Shown piece after piece: positions 40,437 through 51,080 of a stretch of DNA of 64,000 nucleotides; within the stretch, counting starts at the first letter, position 1; the number at the start of each line of letters is the position of its first letter. The DNA is from Ligula intestinalis (lineage: Eukaryota > Platyhelminthes > Cestoda > Diphyllobothriidea > Diphyllobothriidae): positions 10,761,683 through 10,825,682 of the forward strand of contig JAYGXS010000009.1 in NCBI GenBank assembly GCA_036362985.1, in the 5' to 3' direction. The notes below the pieces were generated by a model, which made no database searches, had not been told where the DNA came from, and was given only the letters and a program-made list of their open reading frames with translations. The translations under genes and the position numbers were made by a program.

Positions 40437-41715
40437 GGTCCTCTTAAAATTTACCATCTCGTGCAACTCTTCGTCTTCTGCTACAAATATCGTTTCACAT
40501 TTAATGGTCAAACATACGAACAGACCAAAAGGAAACCGATGGGATACCCAAGTTCCAGTCTCATCGCAGAACTGGTCTTACAGTAGCTGGAAAAAGTCGC
40601 CTTCGATCAATTTGAGCCTGCATTCTGGTGCCGATACGTGGACGACACTTTCGTTATAATCGAACGGAGCAGGCTATCCGACTTCCAAAACCTACTAAAC
40701 GGTATCTTCCCCGACATCAAATTCACAAAAGAGAAAGAGAGTGCCGGACAACTACCATTCGTGAATGTTCTCGTCACGCGCGGACCCAACGGGAAACTCA
40801 GCACCACGGTTTATAGAAAGGCAACTAACACAACCCAGGTGCTCATTTTCCATAGCAACCACCCACTTGCGCATAAACGTGGCTGTATTCGAGCACTATT
40901 TCAGAGTTTGAAGACACACTACGGGGAACCGGAAAGACGAGTGCAAGAATTACGACATCTTCTGGACCAACATGCCAGAAATGGATACCCGAACAGCTTC
41001 ACCCACCTATGCCTCCGAACCCGCCCACGGGGAACAAACGAAAGGAGACCACCAACGCTCTGGCACCCTCTACCGTACATTAAAAACGTGTCAGAAGCAA
41101 CCGAGCGTATCGCTACAGATCTCGGCGTGGGTGTTGCTCATCGCCCGACAGCTACCATGCGTGCACGAGTCATGCAAATCAAAGACCCGCTGGATGTAGG
41201 TGAGCAGTCTGGCGTCATTTATCAGGCGCCATGTCGCTACTGTTTTGCCACTATACAGGATAGACCGGGCAACGACTTAGCTTGCGAATAACGGAGCACA
41301 AACGGGCAGTAAAGAAAGGCGACACACAGTCCCAGATCGCTACCCACACTCTGGAAGAAGGCCACGAATTCGACTTCTCGAACACACGGATAATTGCACG
41401 GGCCAGTACTAAGACGGGACGCGAACTGCTGAAGGCCTGGGTATCAGATCCTAATTCCATAAACAGGCATGTGGATGTACTGCCCTGTTATTTTGCCATC
41501 CGTGCCCGCGACAAGAAACCAGGGCCCAGTTCCTCTACAAGCATGCAGGCCACCACTTCAAGATCACACGCCATTACTTTAGGGACGCGAGTTGGAGACA
41601 CGATAATATAGCGTGAGAATAGACTTGGCGTGGACAAAGACCAATCAATAATTGCCACCGCCCTCCCCTACCAACTCCATTTATGCGTAGCTGACGTTTA
41701 CTGTTCTCATTTAAT

Positions 41716-41760
41716 CTGACGATGGCTTCTCGTGTGGAGTCGAAAGCTCAGAATAAAACT
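41716..41760 (+). ncRNA. Hammerhead-ribozyme-like motif after PLE copy 4
   Basis: CTGACGA (41716-41722), then GGCTTC-TCGTGT-GGAGTC, which can pair as a six-base stem with two G-U pairs, then GAAA (41742-41745) and GCTCAGAATAAAACT. The canonical core is CTGATGA-stem II-GAAA; only one core base differs (U to C). It lies about 105 bp after the PLE coding end. Hammerheads in Penelope-like elements have been reported, and their stem III is often very short, as here. Activity cannot be judged from sequence. Confidence 0.55.
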
Positions 41761-42024
41761 ATAATTCCAGAGATCGCGTCTTCCTCTTCTTTATGGCTCA
41801 ATACTGTTAATGAAACAGCATTCAATTTATTGTGATGATGTCAATGAGTATCTGTATTCAAACAAATTTTACATGCCTGTGATTTTCGAGTTTGCATAGT
41901 CGGTAAAGAGAGCTATATTTTGGGTGCCTTTTTGAAGTCCTTCCTAAACAGGAGACGTATAATTGAATCGGTAATCATGAAACATAATTCCTTAATCAAA
42001 AGCAGAGAAGGAACGGTCAACAGT

Positions 42025-42165
42025 CTCTCTTCCCTCATCCACGTGTGTCCGGCGTCAAGACAAAGTCAAGAAGACCGGGTGCAAGTGGCTGGCATGGCAG
42101 AGGCCACCCCTATGCGTGCCACTACTCCCCACCCCTCCCTCATGTTGGTAATTGATGTGGGAGAG
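42025..42165. repeat. Dispersed repeat, family C
   Basis: GTGTCCGGCGTCAAGACAAA, GAAGACCGGGTGC and a following GGCATGGC part match family C at 37515. It abuts an antisense family-A LTR. Confidence 0.5.
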
Positions 42166-42167
42166 CA

Positions 42168-42490
42168 TATCGCCGGGGATTAAGTTGAATCATAGCAACT
42201 GCGACCTTCAGACCATGGTTATTTAGTAGAAAAGAAGTCGGTAGAGGCCAGAGTAGTAGAAATAGCATATTGTGTGAACAGAGGAACGAAGAATAATCAG
42301 GAAGACGTTTGAATTGGGAGAACACGACCAGCCAGGAGGCCGGCCGGCCGGGTCCTAAGTGCCGGTTTGACAGCATTCAGGCCAGTGGGTAGAGAGAGCA
42401 ATTCACGCGTGCAGGCTTGCTATTCGTCACCGGGCCAGAAAGCAGCCTTGCGGCAACTGTGATTGGCTGTTCCCAGACGTCAAAACTAAT
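42168..42490 (-). repeat. Family-A LTR-like repeat (antisense)
   Basis: Starts TATCGCCGGGGATTAAG (reverse of the terminal GCGATA), then AGCAACTGCGACCTTCAGAC, GCCAGAGTAGTAGAAATAGC and, near 42448, GCAACTGTGATTGGCTGTTC followed by AGACGTCAAAAC. Confidence 0.7.
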
Positions 42491-42729
42491 ACTGTGGGCC
42501 TTCGGGAAACTTTACTTCGGCGCGAGCGAGTAACGACAGTCTAAACAGTTGTATTTCGAATTTTCTAAGTAGATAGGACAGGTAGCTTATTTCAGAGGAT
42601 TTAAGACTTCGTCTCTTGTGGGTCTTTGATGAATTTTCAGCACATATCACTTTCGGCACAACACCACACACGAGGTGCTGGTGACTCTCTCCGCGCGAAG
42701 GCTGCTAATCAGTGAACCTGCACTAATGG

Positions 42730-43046
42730 CGGCCTTTTGGACAGCCAATCATACGTGACACCAATGCGCACCTTCTGGCGTCTGCAAGGAAATGCTCATG
42801 AACCGGCCTGGCCACTCACCTCTCAGAGAAAGACTGCCACACTCATACACTTTAGATGCGGTCCTCTCGCGAGTGGTTGTGTACTCGTCAGACAGTCAAC
42901 TTCCTCAAATCTATTCTCCACTGCCTCTGTACATTAATAAGCTATTCCTTCCGCCTGGTGTTTCATTTATTCGCTTCCCCATCCAGAACCACGCCTGATG
43001 ATCACAGTGGTCGGGGTTTTACCTAGTAAATTACGCCACTGCAATA
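42730..43046 (+). repeat. Family-A LTR-like repeat (sense)
   Basis: CAGCCAATCATACGTGACAC, TACACTTTAGATGCGGTCC, CTGTACATTAATAAGCTATT, CTGATGATCACAGTGGTCGG and terminal CTGCAATA. Lies back to back with the antisense copy at 42168-42490, making an inverted LTR pair. Confidence 0.65.
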
Positions 43047-43049
43047 GAT

Positions 43050-44150
43050 CCTTTTGTCCGAGTCATTAATGTGTAGGAATCGGTCGCCCAGAGCAACTGC
43101 TTTGACTCATGCTGCCTTTCGTGCGCTGAGCTTCGCTCGCTGCGCGCTGTTGCCCTTTTGCACGCTTGGTGTCAATTCACTGCCTTTAAGTTCGTAGATA
43201 ATCGATACTCCTGCCTCATTTGATTGGCGGCAGCCGATTGATTATTCATTGTGCAACCTAAACTTGTCACATCCACACATTTGCACCTGCACGGCTGGCT
43301 ATCGTATGCGGCGTCACTGTACAGCTTTTGCAGCGGGAAAGTTGTTCGAATTTAATTACTTTTCCCGGACTTGTTAGTTGGGGATCCTTCTATTGTCCAG
43401 ACAACAACGATAAACGGACTAAAATTGATAGCTGTATTATGGATACATCTTACACTGGGGAGCGCTTTTGCCCAGTGTAGACTAAGTCAAGACTAATGAA
43501 ACGGCCACGTGATGCAGTCAACATCAGGACTACTGTTAAAGCGGCCTAGGGTTGACTGTTTGAGCCCTCGATTTGAAACAATGTTTGACGTAGTGCAGCG
43601 GTTGAAGACGTTGAGATAATGGAAATCACCCGAAACAGCTCTCGGCCTATAACATGGTGAACTGGCTGGTTAAACATGTCATTGCTCTCATCCACACAAC
43701 TATCCCCAATGTAACCCAAAAGCCCACAGTTCTGTTGCACTGGACCAATTGTAACGGAAAGTTAATCCGTTAGCATCTAGCGATAGCATATCTAGTGAAG
43801 CATCAACTGGAACACGAATCAGACGTTACAAGTAATTAAATACTACTTAATTGATACTACCTCGCTGTTGTATATAAGTATCTACTACGTTGATTGCATA
43901 ATTTAACTTTTTTGTCGATAGTTTTTAGGACTGTTCTTCAATAGATTAAAATGGTTAGTTTCATTTGTTCTCGGAACATGTTAAGTAAATATTTTCTACA
44001 TAACCACCCTTACAGTATTACAGAGTTCTGGATTTATCTGATACATAGTAACCATCCTTACCACTAGCATAATTAGTATTAATAATGTGTGCAATCTAAT
44101 GTGGCGAAAAATGCTGCATACATCTGATACGTGTACATAGCACAGATCAG
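43050..44150. other. Stretch without recognised genes
   Basis: AT-rich with no domain recognised; small ORFs only. Confidence 0.4.
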
Positions 44151-44191
44151 TGCGCTTTTCTTATGGTCCCCCTGATGTTGGATCCCTCAAT

Positions 44192-44222
44192 CTCCTCCTC
44201 CTCCTCCTCCTCCTCCTCCTCC

Positions 44223-44253
<31 letters not shown>
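44192..44253. repeat. Compound microsatellite (CTC)n(ATC)n
   Basis: About ten CTC units run directly into about ten ATC units without interruption. Confidence 0.95.
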
Positions 44254-44593
44254 AATTATCACCGTTATTTTTCTTCCTCTCCTATTTAAACAGCCATTTT
44301 TTACGCATAATCCTCGTGGTTATCCTAGAAAAGGTAAATCGAAGAATGACAGAACTTTTAACCCTATTTGATAACTGGCTATATTCTGAGTCAAATTTAT
44401 AAACAGGTTATGTTAGCTTGGGAGGCTTTCATCCTGCATCATCGGTCCGCTTAGTAATTCTCCAACCTTTCCTGATGTTTAAGTAGTTGGAGAAGGTTTG
44501 ACGATTGCTGAAAAACCCCAGAACAACGTAGTTTCCTTCCAATTAGGGCTGGTCTCAGACGTTTGTCTGCGTCCGCTGTCTCCCTATTGTATT

Positions 44594-45010
44594 TATAGGC
44601 GCTAAGGCTACGACAGTTATGGCCTTAACACCTACAATCTTCCAGACCTTGGTTCCTTAGGAGATTGGAGAGAAGACGGTGGAAAGGCGAGAGTAGACGG
44701 AACAGTGCATTGTTTACAGGAACGTTATGGGAAAGTTGCCAGTCCATCCGGCATGGCTGTACGGCCGGAGGGCGCATGAGCGCGCGGCCATCCAAACCGT
44801 CTCGCTCAGAGCCGATTTCCAAGTAAGCTCTTTGAGTAGTCGGGCCAGAAGACAGAGAGAGAGAGAGAGAGAGAGAGATAGCTTTCATTGGCTAGGTCGG
44901 CCTGGAGATTTTGGGCAGAGATGCAACTTGCGTCGGGCACGCGTGCAAGCTCCCCATTCGTCGCCTGGCTTTCGAGCGTAGATGCGAGGACTGTGATTGG
45001 CTGATCGAGA
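44594..45010 (-). repeat. Family-A LTR-like repeat (antisense) with internal (GA)n
   Basis: TATAGGCGCTAAGG start, ACAATCTTCCAGACCTTGGT, TCCTTAGGAGATTGGAG, GAACAGTGCATTGTTTACAG and, near 44990, GACTGTGATTGGCTGATCGA. A (GA)n tract at about 44854-44879 lies inside. Confidence 0.65.
44854..44879. repeat. (GA)n microsatellite
   Basis: About twelve GA units, inside an LTR-like repeat. Confidence 0.9.
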
Positions 45011-45179
45011 CGTCAAAACCAGCGTCGGCGAGCCGTTGGGACAGTTCATTTCGATGCGAGCTAGTCAGCCAGGCACGGGCCGCTACATATTCACCTGTAC
45101 ATTGTAAATCGGCTGGAAGCTTCGTTAATCGCTAGTAGACATACAAGGAGGTGGGAAGCCAATGAAAATGTTAATATTG

Positions 45180-45830
45180 AAGAGTTTTGTAGATTGAAAC
45201 AACAGCAGGATTAATTGGATCCATAAATTTCAGGGGCGCTTATCATCTGCTACCTCTCATTGCATAAAGTGAATGACGTAAGAGAAAATACAAAATTGAA
45301 TTCATACATTAAAAGCGATTCAAGCAGCAAGGCCATAGGAAATGGCCAAGAGGCTAATAAATAAAGTAAGAAAGTTCAAACACTATGGGCAGCAAAAAAG
45401 TGGGGAAAAAACGCCTGAGGCAACCAAATTGGGAAGGGAACTGTGTAAATCAGGGAGCCGGATTTGATCACGGCAAAGCTAGGCTAACCAAATGCTCCAA
45501 CTGCTTACATAAGTCTGGTTTCAACCGCCGTATAAAGGCTGCCTCCAGGTAGCGCAAAGTATGAGTTGTTCGTGCTCGAACAAGTACTCGGGAGGCATTT
45601 TTAGGGTCCACTGCATGGCCGTATCTAGTAAATGTTCTGTAATGGAGGAATGAGGCGTTCTGTGTTCCTGTTTAAAAAGCCAACCAGGCAAGTGCTTCTT
45701 AACTCTGGCTGCTAGTTGTCTTTGCGTTCACCCTATGTACTTGCATCCGCAAGTGCATGTTACTTCATTAACACAATTGGAAATGGCGTGTAATGGCAAG
45801 GCATCCTTCGCGCCAGGCATTTGTGTCTTG
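45180..45830 (-). pseudogene. Penelope-like element 3' part, left half of a head-to-head pair (copy 5)
   Basis: The minus strand matches the GIY-YIG region of copy 1 (for example TGCATCCGCAAGTGCATGTT versus TGCATCCGCAGGTGCAGGTA, and CGTGCTCGAACAAG). Its 3' non-coding end (45185-45480) has the same landmarks as copy 1's. Broken by small indels. Confidence 0.75.
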
Positions 45831-46205
45831 CGCTACCTAAAGGTAGCCTATATACGGAGGTCAAAATCAGACCTATACAAACAGTTGGAGGATGTGGCTA
45901 ACCTAGCTTTGTCCTGGTAAAATCCGGCTCCAAGATTTACACAGTCCCCTTTCAAACTTTTTGCCCTTGACGTTTTTCCTCACCTTTTTGCTGCCCACAG
46001 TGTTTTAACTTTCTTAAGTTATTAATTAGCCTCTTGGCCATTTCCTATGACCTTGCTATTTGCATCGAGTTTTTTGTATGAATTTAGTTTTGTATTTTTT
46101 CTTACACTCTTCACGTTATGCAATGAGAGGTAGCAGCTGATGAGCGCTCCTGAAATTTACGGATCCAATAAATCCTGCTGTTCTTGCAATCTACAAATTT
46201 GCGCC
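45825..46205 (+). pseudogene. Penelope-like element 3' end, right half of the pair (copy 6)
   Basis: Reads LRYLKVAYIRRSKSDLYKQL followed by EDVANLALSW and a TAA at 45918-45920, the last 30 codons of the GIY-YIG ORF. About 285 bp of 3' non-coding sequence follows and is the reverse complement of 45185-45480 (CTCTTGGCCATTTCCTATG, CAATGAGAGGTAGCAGCTGA and others). The two halves share the 5' breakpoint near 45828, which gives an inverted repeat of about 370-bp arms. Confidence 0.75.
46137..46160 (+). ncRNA. Possible minimal hammerhead-like core in the PLE 3' end
   Basis: CTGATGA at 46137-46143 is followed after eight bases (GCGCTCCT) by GAAA at 46152-46155. Copies 1 and 5 have the same place filled by diverged versions. 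Stem II would be only two to three pairs, so this is weaker than the motif at 41716. Confidence 0.25.
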
Positions 46206-46529
46206 CGGGTAACTTTGCTTTAAATAGAAGAGTTCATTTTGAATAGACAGAGGGAATAATTATACAGGGGTGCATAAACAATCATGCACAAGCTCCAGAT
46301 GGGCAGTCGAAGAAAGGTGGAGCTGGAGACTAACACCCGGGAAGGGCATCAAACTGTGGTGTCCGCGTAGGAAATGCAACTGTCACTCATCACTGACTGT
46401 CGGAGGAGTGTGATGAAGATTGCCATCAGGGCGAGGGGACGGCAATCCTGCACCTTCACTGCGAGGACGTATCACTTACACCACGATAAACCGAATCTGA
46501 AAGCAACCGCGCCCACATATTCAAACAAG

Positions 46530-46740
46530 GAAAAAAAATGTTCGCTCTAGTTACCACATTCTCCGGTCCTTACCCGCCTGACCGCCACTTGAGTCAGTTA
46601 AACACTGCACGCGTCGCCTGCTGTCGCCAGAACAAATCAGACGGCGAGTGAGTCACTTCTTGCGCGAGCAACTTCTCACTTTACAACCGCACGTGGACGC
46701 TCACCGGGTTTCTTACAAATAAGCTCCGATGATGTTTAGG
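46530..46740. repeat. Left flank unit of the 46.5-50.7 kb composite repeat
   Basis: CGCCTGACCGCCACTTGAGT, then CGCCTGCTGTCGCC and GCGCGAGC match 50490-50620 (CGCCTGACCGCCACTGGAGT, CTCCCCTGCTATC, ACGCGAGCGAC) in direct orientation. Confidence 0.5.
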
Positions 46741-46849
46741 ACGCGCGTGCGTACGCTCATATTCCCATTTGTTATGCATCTTGTTGCAAAAATAGAATGC
46801 ATGTCAGCTTTTGATACAATCATAGGAATATATCACTAGAATATACTAT

Positions 46850-48420
46850 CCACTGGAATTACCAGAATTAGCACTCTACGCAGTGGCATTTGACCTCTAG
46901 CAGCAGCATCCTAGCCCCAAAATTCGTAAAATGTGACAGTAGCAGTTAATTTGCCTTATAAGCTAATCATAATTATAATCTAGATTTCCTTGAAATCTAG
47001 CTGGCTATAACTTCATTATAGAGTTTAGACACAAATGCACATCTTAGAGTAGATCAGCTTAGCTTTGATAGGGTAGACTTTTCCTTAAAGCCTAGTCAAA
47101 GCGTTTAGCCTATCACAGTCTCAGCAACACTGTTGTCTTCGAGTACCGTACATGTAGCTCACCTAGTTAGAAAGATGATGGTCAGACCTCTGACAAATGG
47201 TAGCGTCAGTGCTAGCACCAGTACTATTGCACTTCCTGTTGAGATTGTGGGGATATGCGCCCATTGCTGACATTAATCAGCGTCATATTCTGAATAATAA
47301 TAATAATACAACCGGAAATAGTACCAGCTATAGTATAACTCAGCTGCACCCCTAGATAGGAGCATTCGAGGTATCAGTAGAAGTGCCAGTCTTGCTTTCC
47401 AGAACTCTGGCTTGACAGCTACTGAAGGCGGGTATTTACTCAAAATAGCTTTAACTCACAGTCCCACTCCGTGCTGGGATGAAGGGGCTATGAGCAGATG
47501 TTCTGTAAAATCCAAACTATAGATAGATACTATAGTAGGCCTACAGGTAGTTTCTATAGACGGCAAACTGCACAACCTAAGGGCATGGTAGGATTTGTAC
47601 ATTCCTTTACAAACGCTCCATTATTATCCAAATGCTAATCACTATTACCTCAAACAGATTGGAAATACATTCTTGGTGCGACTCCTCAAAAAGCACACGC
47701 AGGCAGTACTTATAGTATACTATCTACCAGCCTTAGTAAGCATGAGTACTAGAAATTAGCACTTTTAGCATAGACACATACCTATAGCAGAAGTATCTTA
47801 GTCCATATAGCTCGACGGATAGCGTTGAGAGTGCGAAGAATAAGACAAGCGCTGCTGTGCTCAGGACCCCAAGCATGTACTTACCCAAAATAGTTAAACC
47901 CAGATTCACATTCCTCGTTAAGACCAAGGGGATATGAGCCCTAGCGTTGGCTTAGTCAGTCCTAGCACGAATACTACTTCATTTCTTGTAGGGATTTAAG
48001 GGATACGAGCCAAGTGCTGGCTTTAATCAGCGTCACTTCTGACTTACTAAACAGTCAGTAAGTGTACCAGCAAATACTATCACCCGCTTACACCCTAGAT
48101 AGCAGTATTAGAAATAGCAGAAGTTGTATTAGCAGTACCACTCCTGGCTGACTTCAGTTTGGCTAGACACCTACTATGGGTGAGTGAGGATAGACAGTGC
48201 AGTAGTACCCGCGCAAAGTCTACTGTCACTAAACATTAAGTTAGGAGGCATTTCTGGCTGGACAAAACAGCTTACGCCTGATTCTTGCTAGGTGCTCTCG
48301 ACTTTGTCTTGTCACCGGTTGAAGCGGATGAGGGTTTAGAGTGAGGTAGAGAGCGGCGCGTCTAATTTCACTATAAGTAGTCGCAGTTGTCATAACGACG
48401 GGTTCAGCGTCGCTAGTGTT
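46850..48420. repeat. Composite repeat, copy 1 (with an internal third partial unit)
   Basis: 47500-48420 aligns in direct orientation with 49530-50450. Landmarks are ATTATTATCCAAATGC, GCAGGCAGTACTTATAGTAT, GATATGAGCCCTAGCGTTGG, GATAGACAGTGCAGTAGTA and GCAAAGTCTACTGTCACT. A partial unit at 47150-47480 repeats the TGACAAATGGTAGCGTCAGT / TAATCAGCGTCA part. No coding capacity was found. Copy 1 is followed by a family-B LTR. Confidence 0.75.
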
Positions 48421-48424
48421 ATAA

Positions 48425-48790
48425 CGATGGCATCTGACGTGTGTCACCGTCGAATTACGCCCTGTTGAAATCCCAAAGGAAGAACACAATAAGAAGGGCA
48501 AGATTCTGGAATCCACCCGGAGGAGGGTTTATTGTGTACAAAACCTGGAGGAACTGACGCGTGTGGCTGTGGCCTCGCTGGTTCGTCTCCAGCGCGCTTT
48601 TTATCACGCCTCGGGGCAATCCTCGGCATTGGGAGCGGACTGTCGTCCGCTGTTCGCTGTGGCTGCAAATCTCCCTTTCTACTAGGGACAGTTGCTTTTA
48701 AGAGATTCTCTGCGCGTTCTCTTGTGGCCCGATTGGCCACATTGGCTGCTCACGGCTTTCTGTGCGGCGGACCGATAGCGTGACCTGAGA
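48425..48790 (-). repeat. LTR-like repeat, family B (antisense)
   Basis: CCGTCGAATTACGCCCTGTT, AAAGGAAGAACACAATAAGA, GGAGGGTTTATTGTGTACAA and TCGTCTCCAGCGCGCTTTTT are the reverse complement of 57830-58010. Reading the minus strand gives ACAATAAACCCTCCTCC, an AATAAA block like that of family A. Confidence 0.65.
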
Positions 48791-49190
48791 GTTCATACGG
48801 GCTGCTTGGTAGGAAGTATCCTAACACTGCATTGGGGTGCGTGCGTCCGGGTCCGGTCTAAGATCATTGCTTGGGGGCCAGCCCAGCCAACGCTATTGAA
48901 CATATAGCAATATTAGTTGATTACTGAGCAGATTGCTCTCCTCTTACACAGAAGACCTCTCCTGAAACCTCAAGATGGAGTTTAGATACTGCAAAAGGTT
49001 AGCCTGTTAACGGTTAATGGCACCATGCGACAAAAAGACATGGTAATTCTTGAGCTATTTCTTAATAACTTTAAGTCAACCGACAAGATGACACAGCCTG
49101 GGGTATAGATTTGAGAGGGCAGAAAGCAAGGAGAGCCCTGATGTGCTAGTATCACCATTATTACTAATAATACCAGCATCACTGAAATTG
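48791..49190. other. Stretch without recognised features
   Basis: No gene recognised. Confidence 0.4.
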
Positions 49191-49199
49191 CCCTATTCC

Positions 49200-50450
49200 T
49201 GTTGCAGCGACTTAGACTGCCCTACTGTACCTACCTGATAATGTATTGTCGTACTACTGTCATCCAGGGTAGTACTTGTAGTGTGCTTTCACCTTTCTCC
49301 ATTCATCATTTCTACTTTTAATGGTAGTTGCACTCTCTCACTATCAGTTAACTAGGAATGTAATATCAGTATAAAGCCCTAACAGTTGAAGCACGAGTCG
49401 TAGCAGTAACAATGTGAAGCTAGTTAAAAACCTTACCTGATATTCTAATAATACCATTTTTACTAATTGCCCTATTCCTCTTACACTGACTTAGCCTATC
49501 CCACGATACCTACTTTATCCTGTATTGTCATACTTCTACAAATGTACACTGTATTATGCCTAAATATAGTCTATAGATGGCAAAATGCTCGACAAAAGGA
49601 CATGGTAGGACTTGGGCACTACTCTACAAATGCTATGTTATTATCCAAATGCCTGTCACTATTATATCACACAGATTGGGAGGGCATACTGGGTGTGACT
49701 CCTTAAAAAGCATACACAGGCAGTACTTATAGTATACTAAGTACTGGCCTTAGTAAGCACGATTACTATAATTAGCACTTCTAGCATAGGCATGTAGCTA
49801 TATCAGCATCATCTTACTGCGTACAGCTCAATGGATCAAGGTGAGAGTGCGGAAACCAAGACAAACGCTGCTGTGCTCAGGACCCCAAGCAGGTGCCTAC
49901 TCGAAATAGTTAAACCCAGATTCACATTCCTTGTTGAGACCAAGGGGATATGAGCCCTAGCGTTGGCTAAATCAGCGTCACCTCTGATAAATGGTGGCGT
50001 CAGTGCCAGCACCAGTACGACTGTATGCCTTGCCGCGCTTGAGGGGATATGAGCTCAGCTGCTGACTTTAATCAGCGTCAATGCTGATTTACAAAACAGT
50101 CAGTGATAGCAACAACAAATACCATCAGTAAGCTATACCATAGTAAGTATTATTAGAAGTAGCAATATTGGTCGTAGCAGTACCAGTCCTGGCTTAAAAA
50201 AGTCTCGCTAGACATCTACTATAGATGATTGAGGGTAGACAGTGCAGTAGTATCCACGCAAAGTCTACTGTCACTGAAGGCTAAGTTAGGCGGTGTTTCA
50301 GGCTGCATTGAAGAAAGCAGCTTCCGCCAGCAGCCTGCTTCGGTCACCTCGACTTCGGTCTTGTCACCAGTCAAAGCGGTCATGGTTAGAGTGGGGTAGA
50401 TTGCGGCGTGTCTACTTTCACTATACCTGACCACAGTCACCTGCTTTCGG
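49200..50450. repeat. Composite repeat, copy 2
   Basis: Direct repeat of copy 1 (see 46850-48420), offset about 2.03 kb. It ends GGTTAGAGTGGGGTAGATTG, TGTCTACTTTCACTATA, paralleling GTTTAGAGTGAGGTAGAGAG, GTCTAATTTCACTATA in copy 1. Confidence 0.75.
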
Positions 50451-50469
50451 GCAAATGGTGGACATCTTC

Positions 50470-50700
50470 GTTTGCGATGGTAGAACTAACACAACACCCG
50501 CCTGACCGCCACTGGAGTCATTTCACCACCCCGCGCCTCCCCTGCTATCTTCTGAACCACCCAGAAAACCCCCTTCCCCTCGCAAGCGGTGAGTTATCGC
50601 TTACGCGAGCGACTACAGGCGCGGTGCCGGTTGTCTGCACATCAACAGTGCTCGCCCATTTTGGACACATAAACTGCTGTTGTTAGCCTCTGAGCCCTCC
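50470..50700. repeat. Right flank unit of the composite repeat
   Basis: Related to 46530-46740 (see that entry). Confidence 0.5.
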
Positions 50701-50766
50701 GTAGTGCCCTGATACAATATTGTCCCCCTCCCGATCCTGCCAACATAAACCATCTCGAGGGGAAGT

Positions 50767-51080
50767 TATCGATAGGTGTTAAGGATATTCCGGTTTAACC
50801 TTAACGGTTGCGATCTTCCAGGTCCGGTTCCCTAGGAGAAGACAGAAGTCTTGAGAAGGCCAGAGTAGTAGGAACAATTTATTGTGCACACAAGACTTAG
50901 GAGAAAGTTGCCACTCGGTCTGGCATAGCGTTCGAATGTAAGGTCCGTGTGCGAGCATGGTGACGTCACAGCTGCCAACGACGCTGCATAGGTCCGTCCC
51001 ACTCGGGACGGAATACCAAGTGTTACTGGGCGGCAGCCACCGTCTTGGAATCTTGTGTGAGTCAGCCTGTCATTGGTTGC
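50767..51080 (-). repeat. Family-A LTR-like repeat (antisense)
   Basis: TATCGATAGGTGTTAAGG, CGATCTTCCAGGTCCGGTTC, CCTAGGAGAAGACAG, AGTAGTAGGAACAATTTATT, then GTGCACACAAG; near 51060 CCTGTCATTGGTTG. Confidence 0.7.

Larger units (their letters stand above)
39000..41611 (+). mobile_element. Penelope-like element with RT and GIY-YIG (copy 4), carrying two nested LTRs
   Basis: Segment 1 (about 39000-39422) has ARFYGFPKIHKPNVPLRPIV and the motif-A block SFDAVSLL. Segment 2 (39910-39980) reads SIPPDLARKNLRKRLENKYD. Segment 3 (40441-41611) reads FTFNGQTYEQTK and RYVDDTFVII (catalytic YVDD). Next come the linker and the GIY-YIG domain (GVIYQAPCRYCF, then RITEHKRAVKKG, THTLEEGHEFDF and GRELLKAWVSD). 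The segments share one frame when the inserts at 39423-39905 and 39981-40436 plus one duplication each are left out. Remaining lesions are TGA at 39286-39288, TAG at 40584-40586 and a shift near 41285. A hammerhead-like core follows at 41716. Confidence 0.88.
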
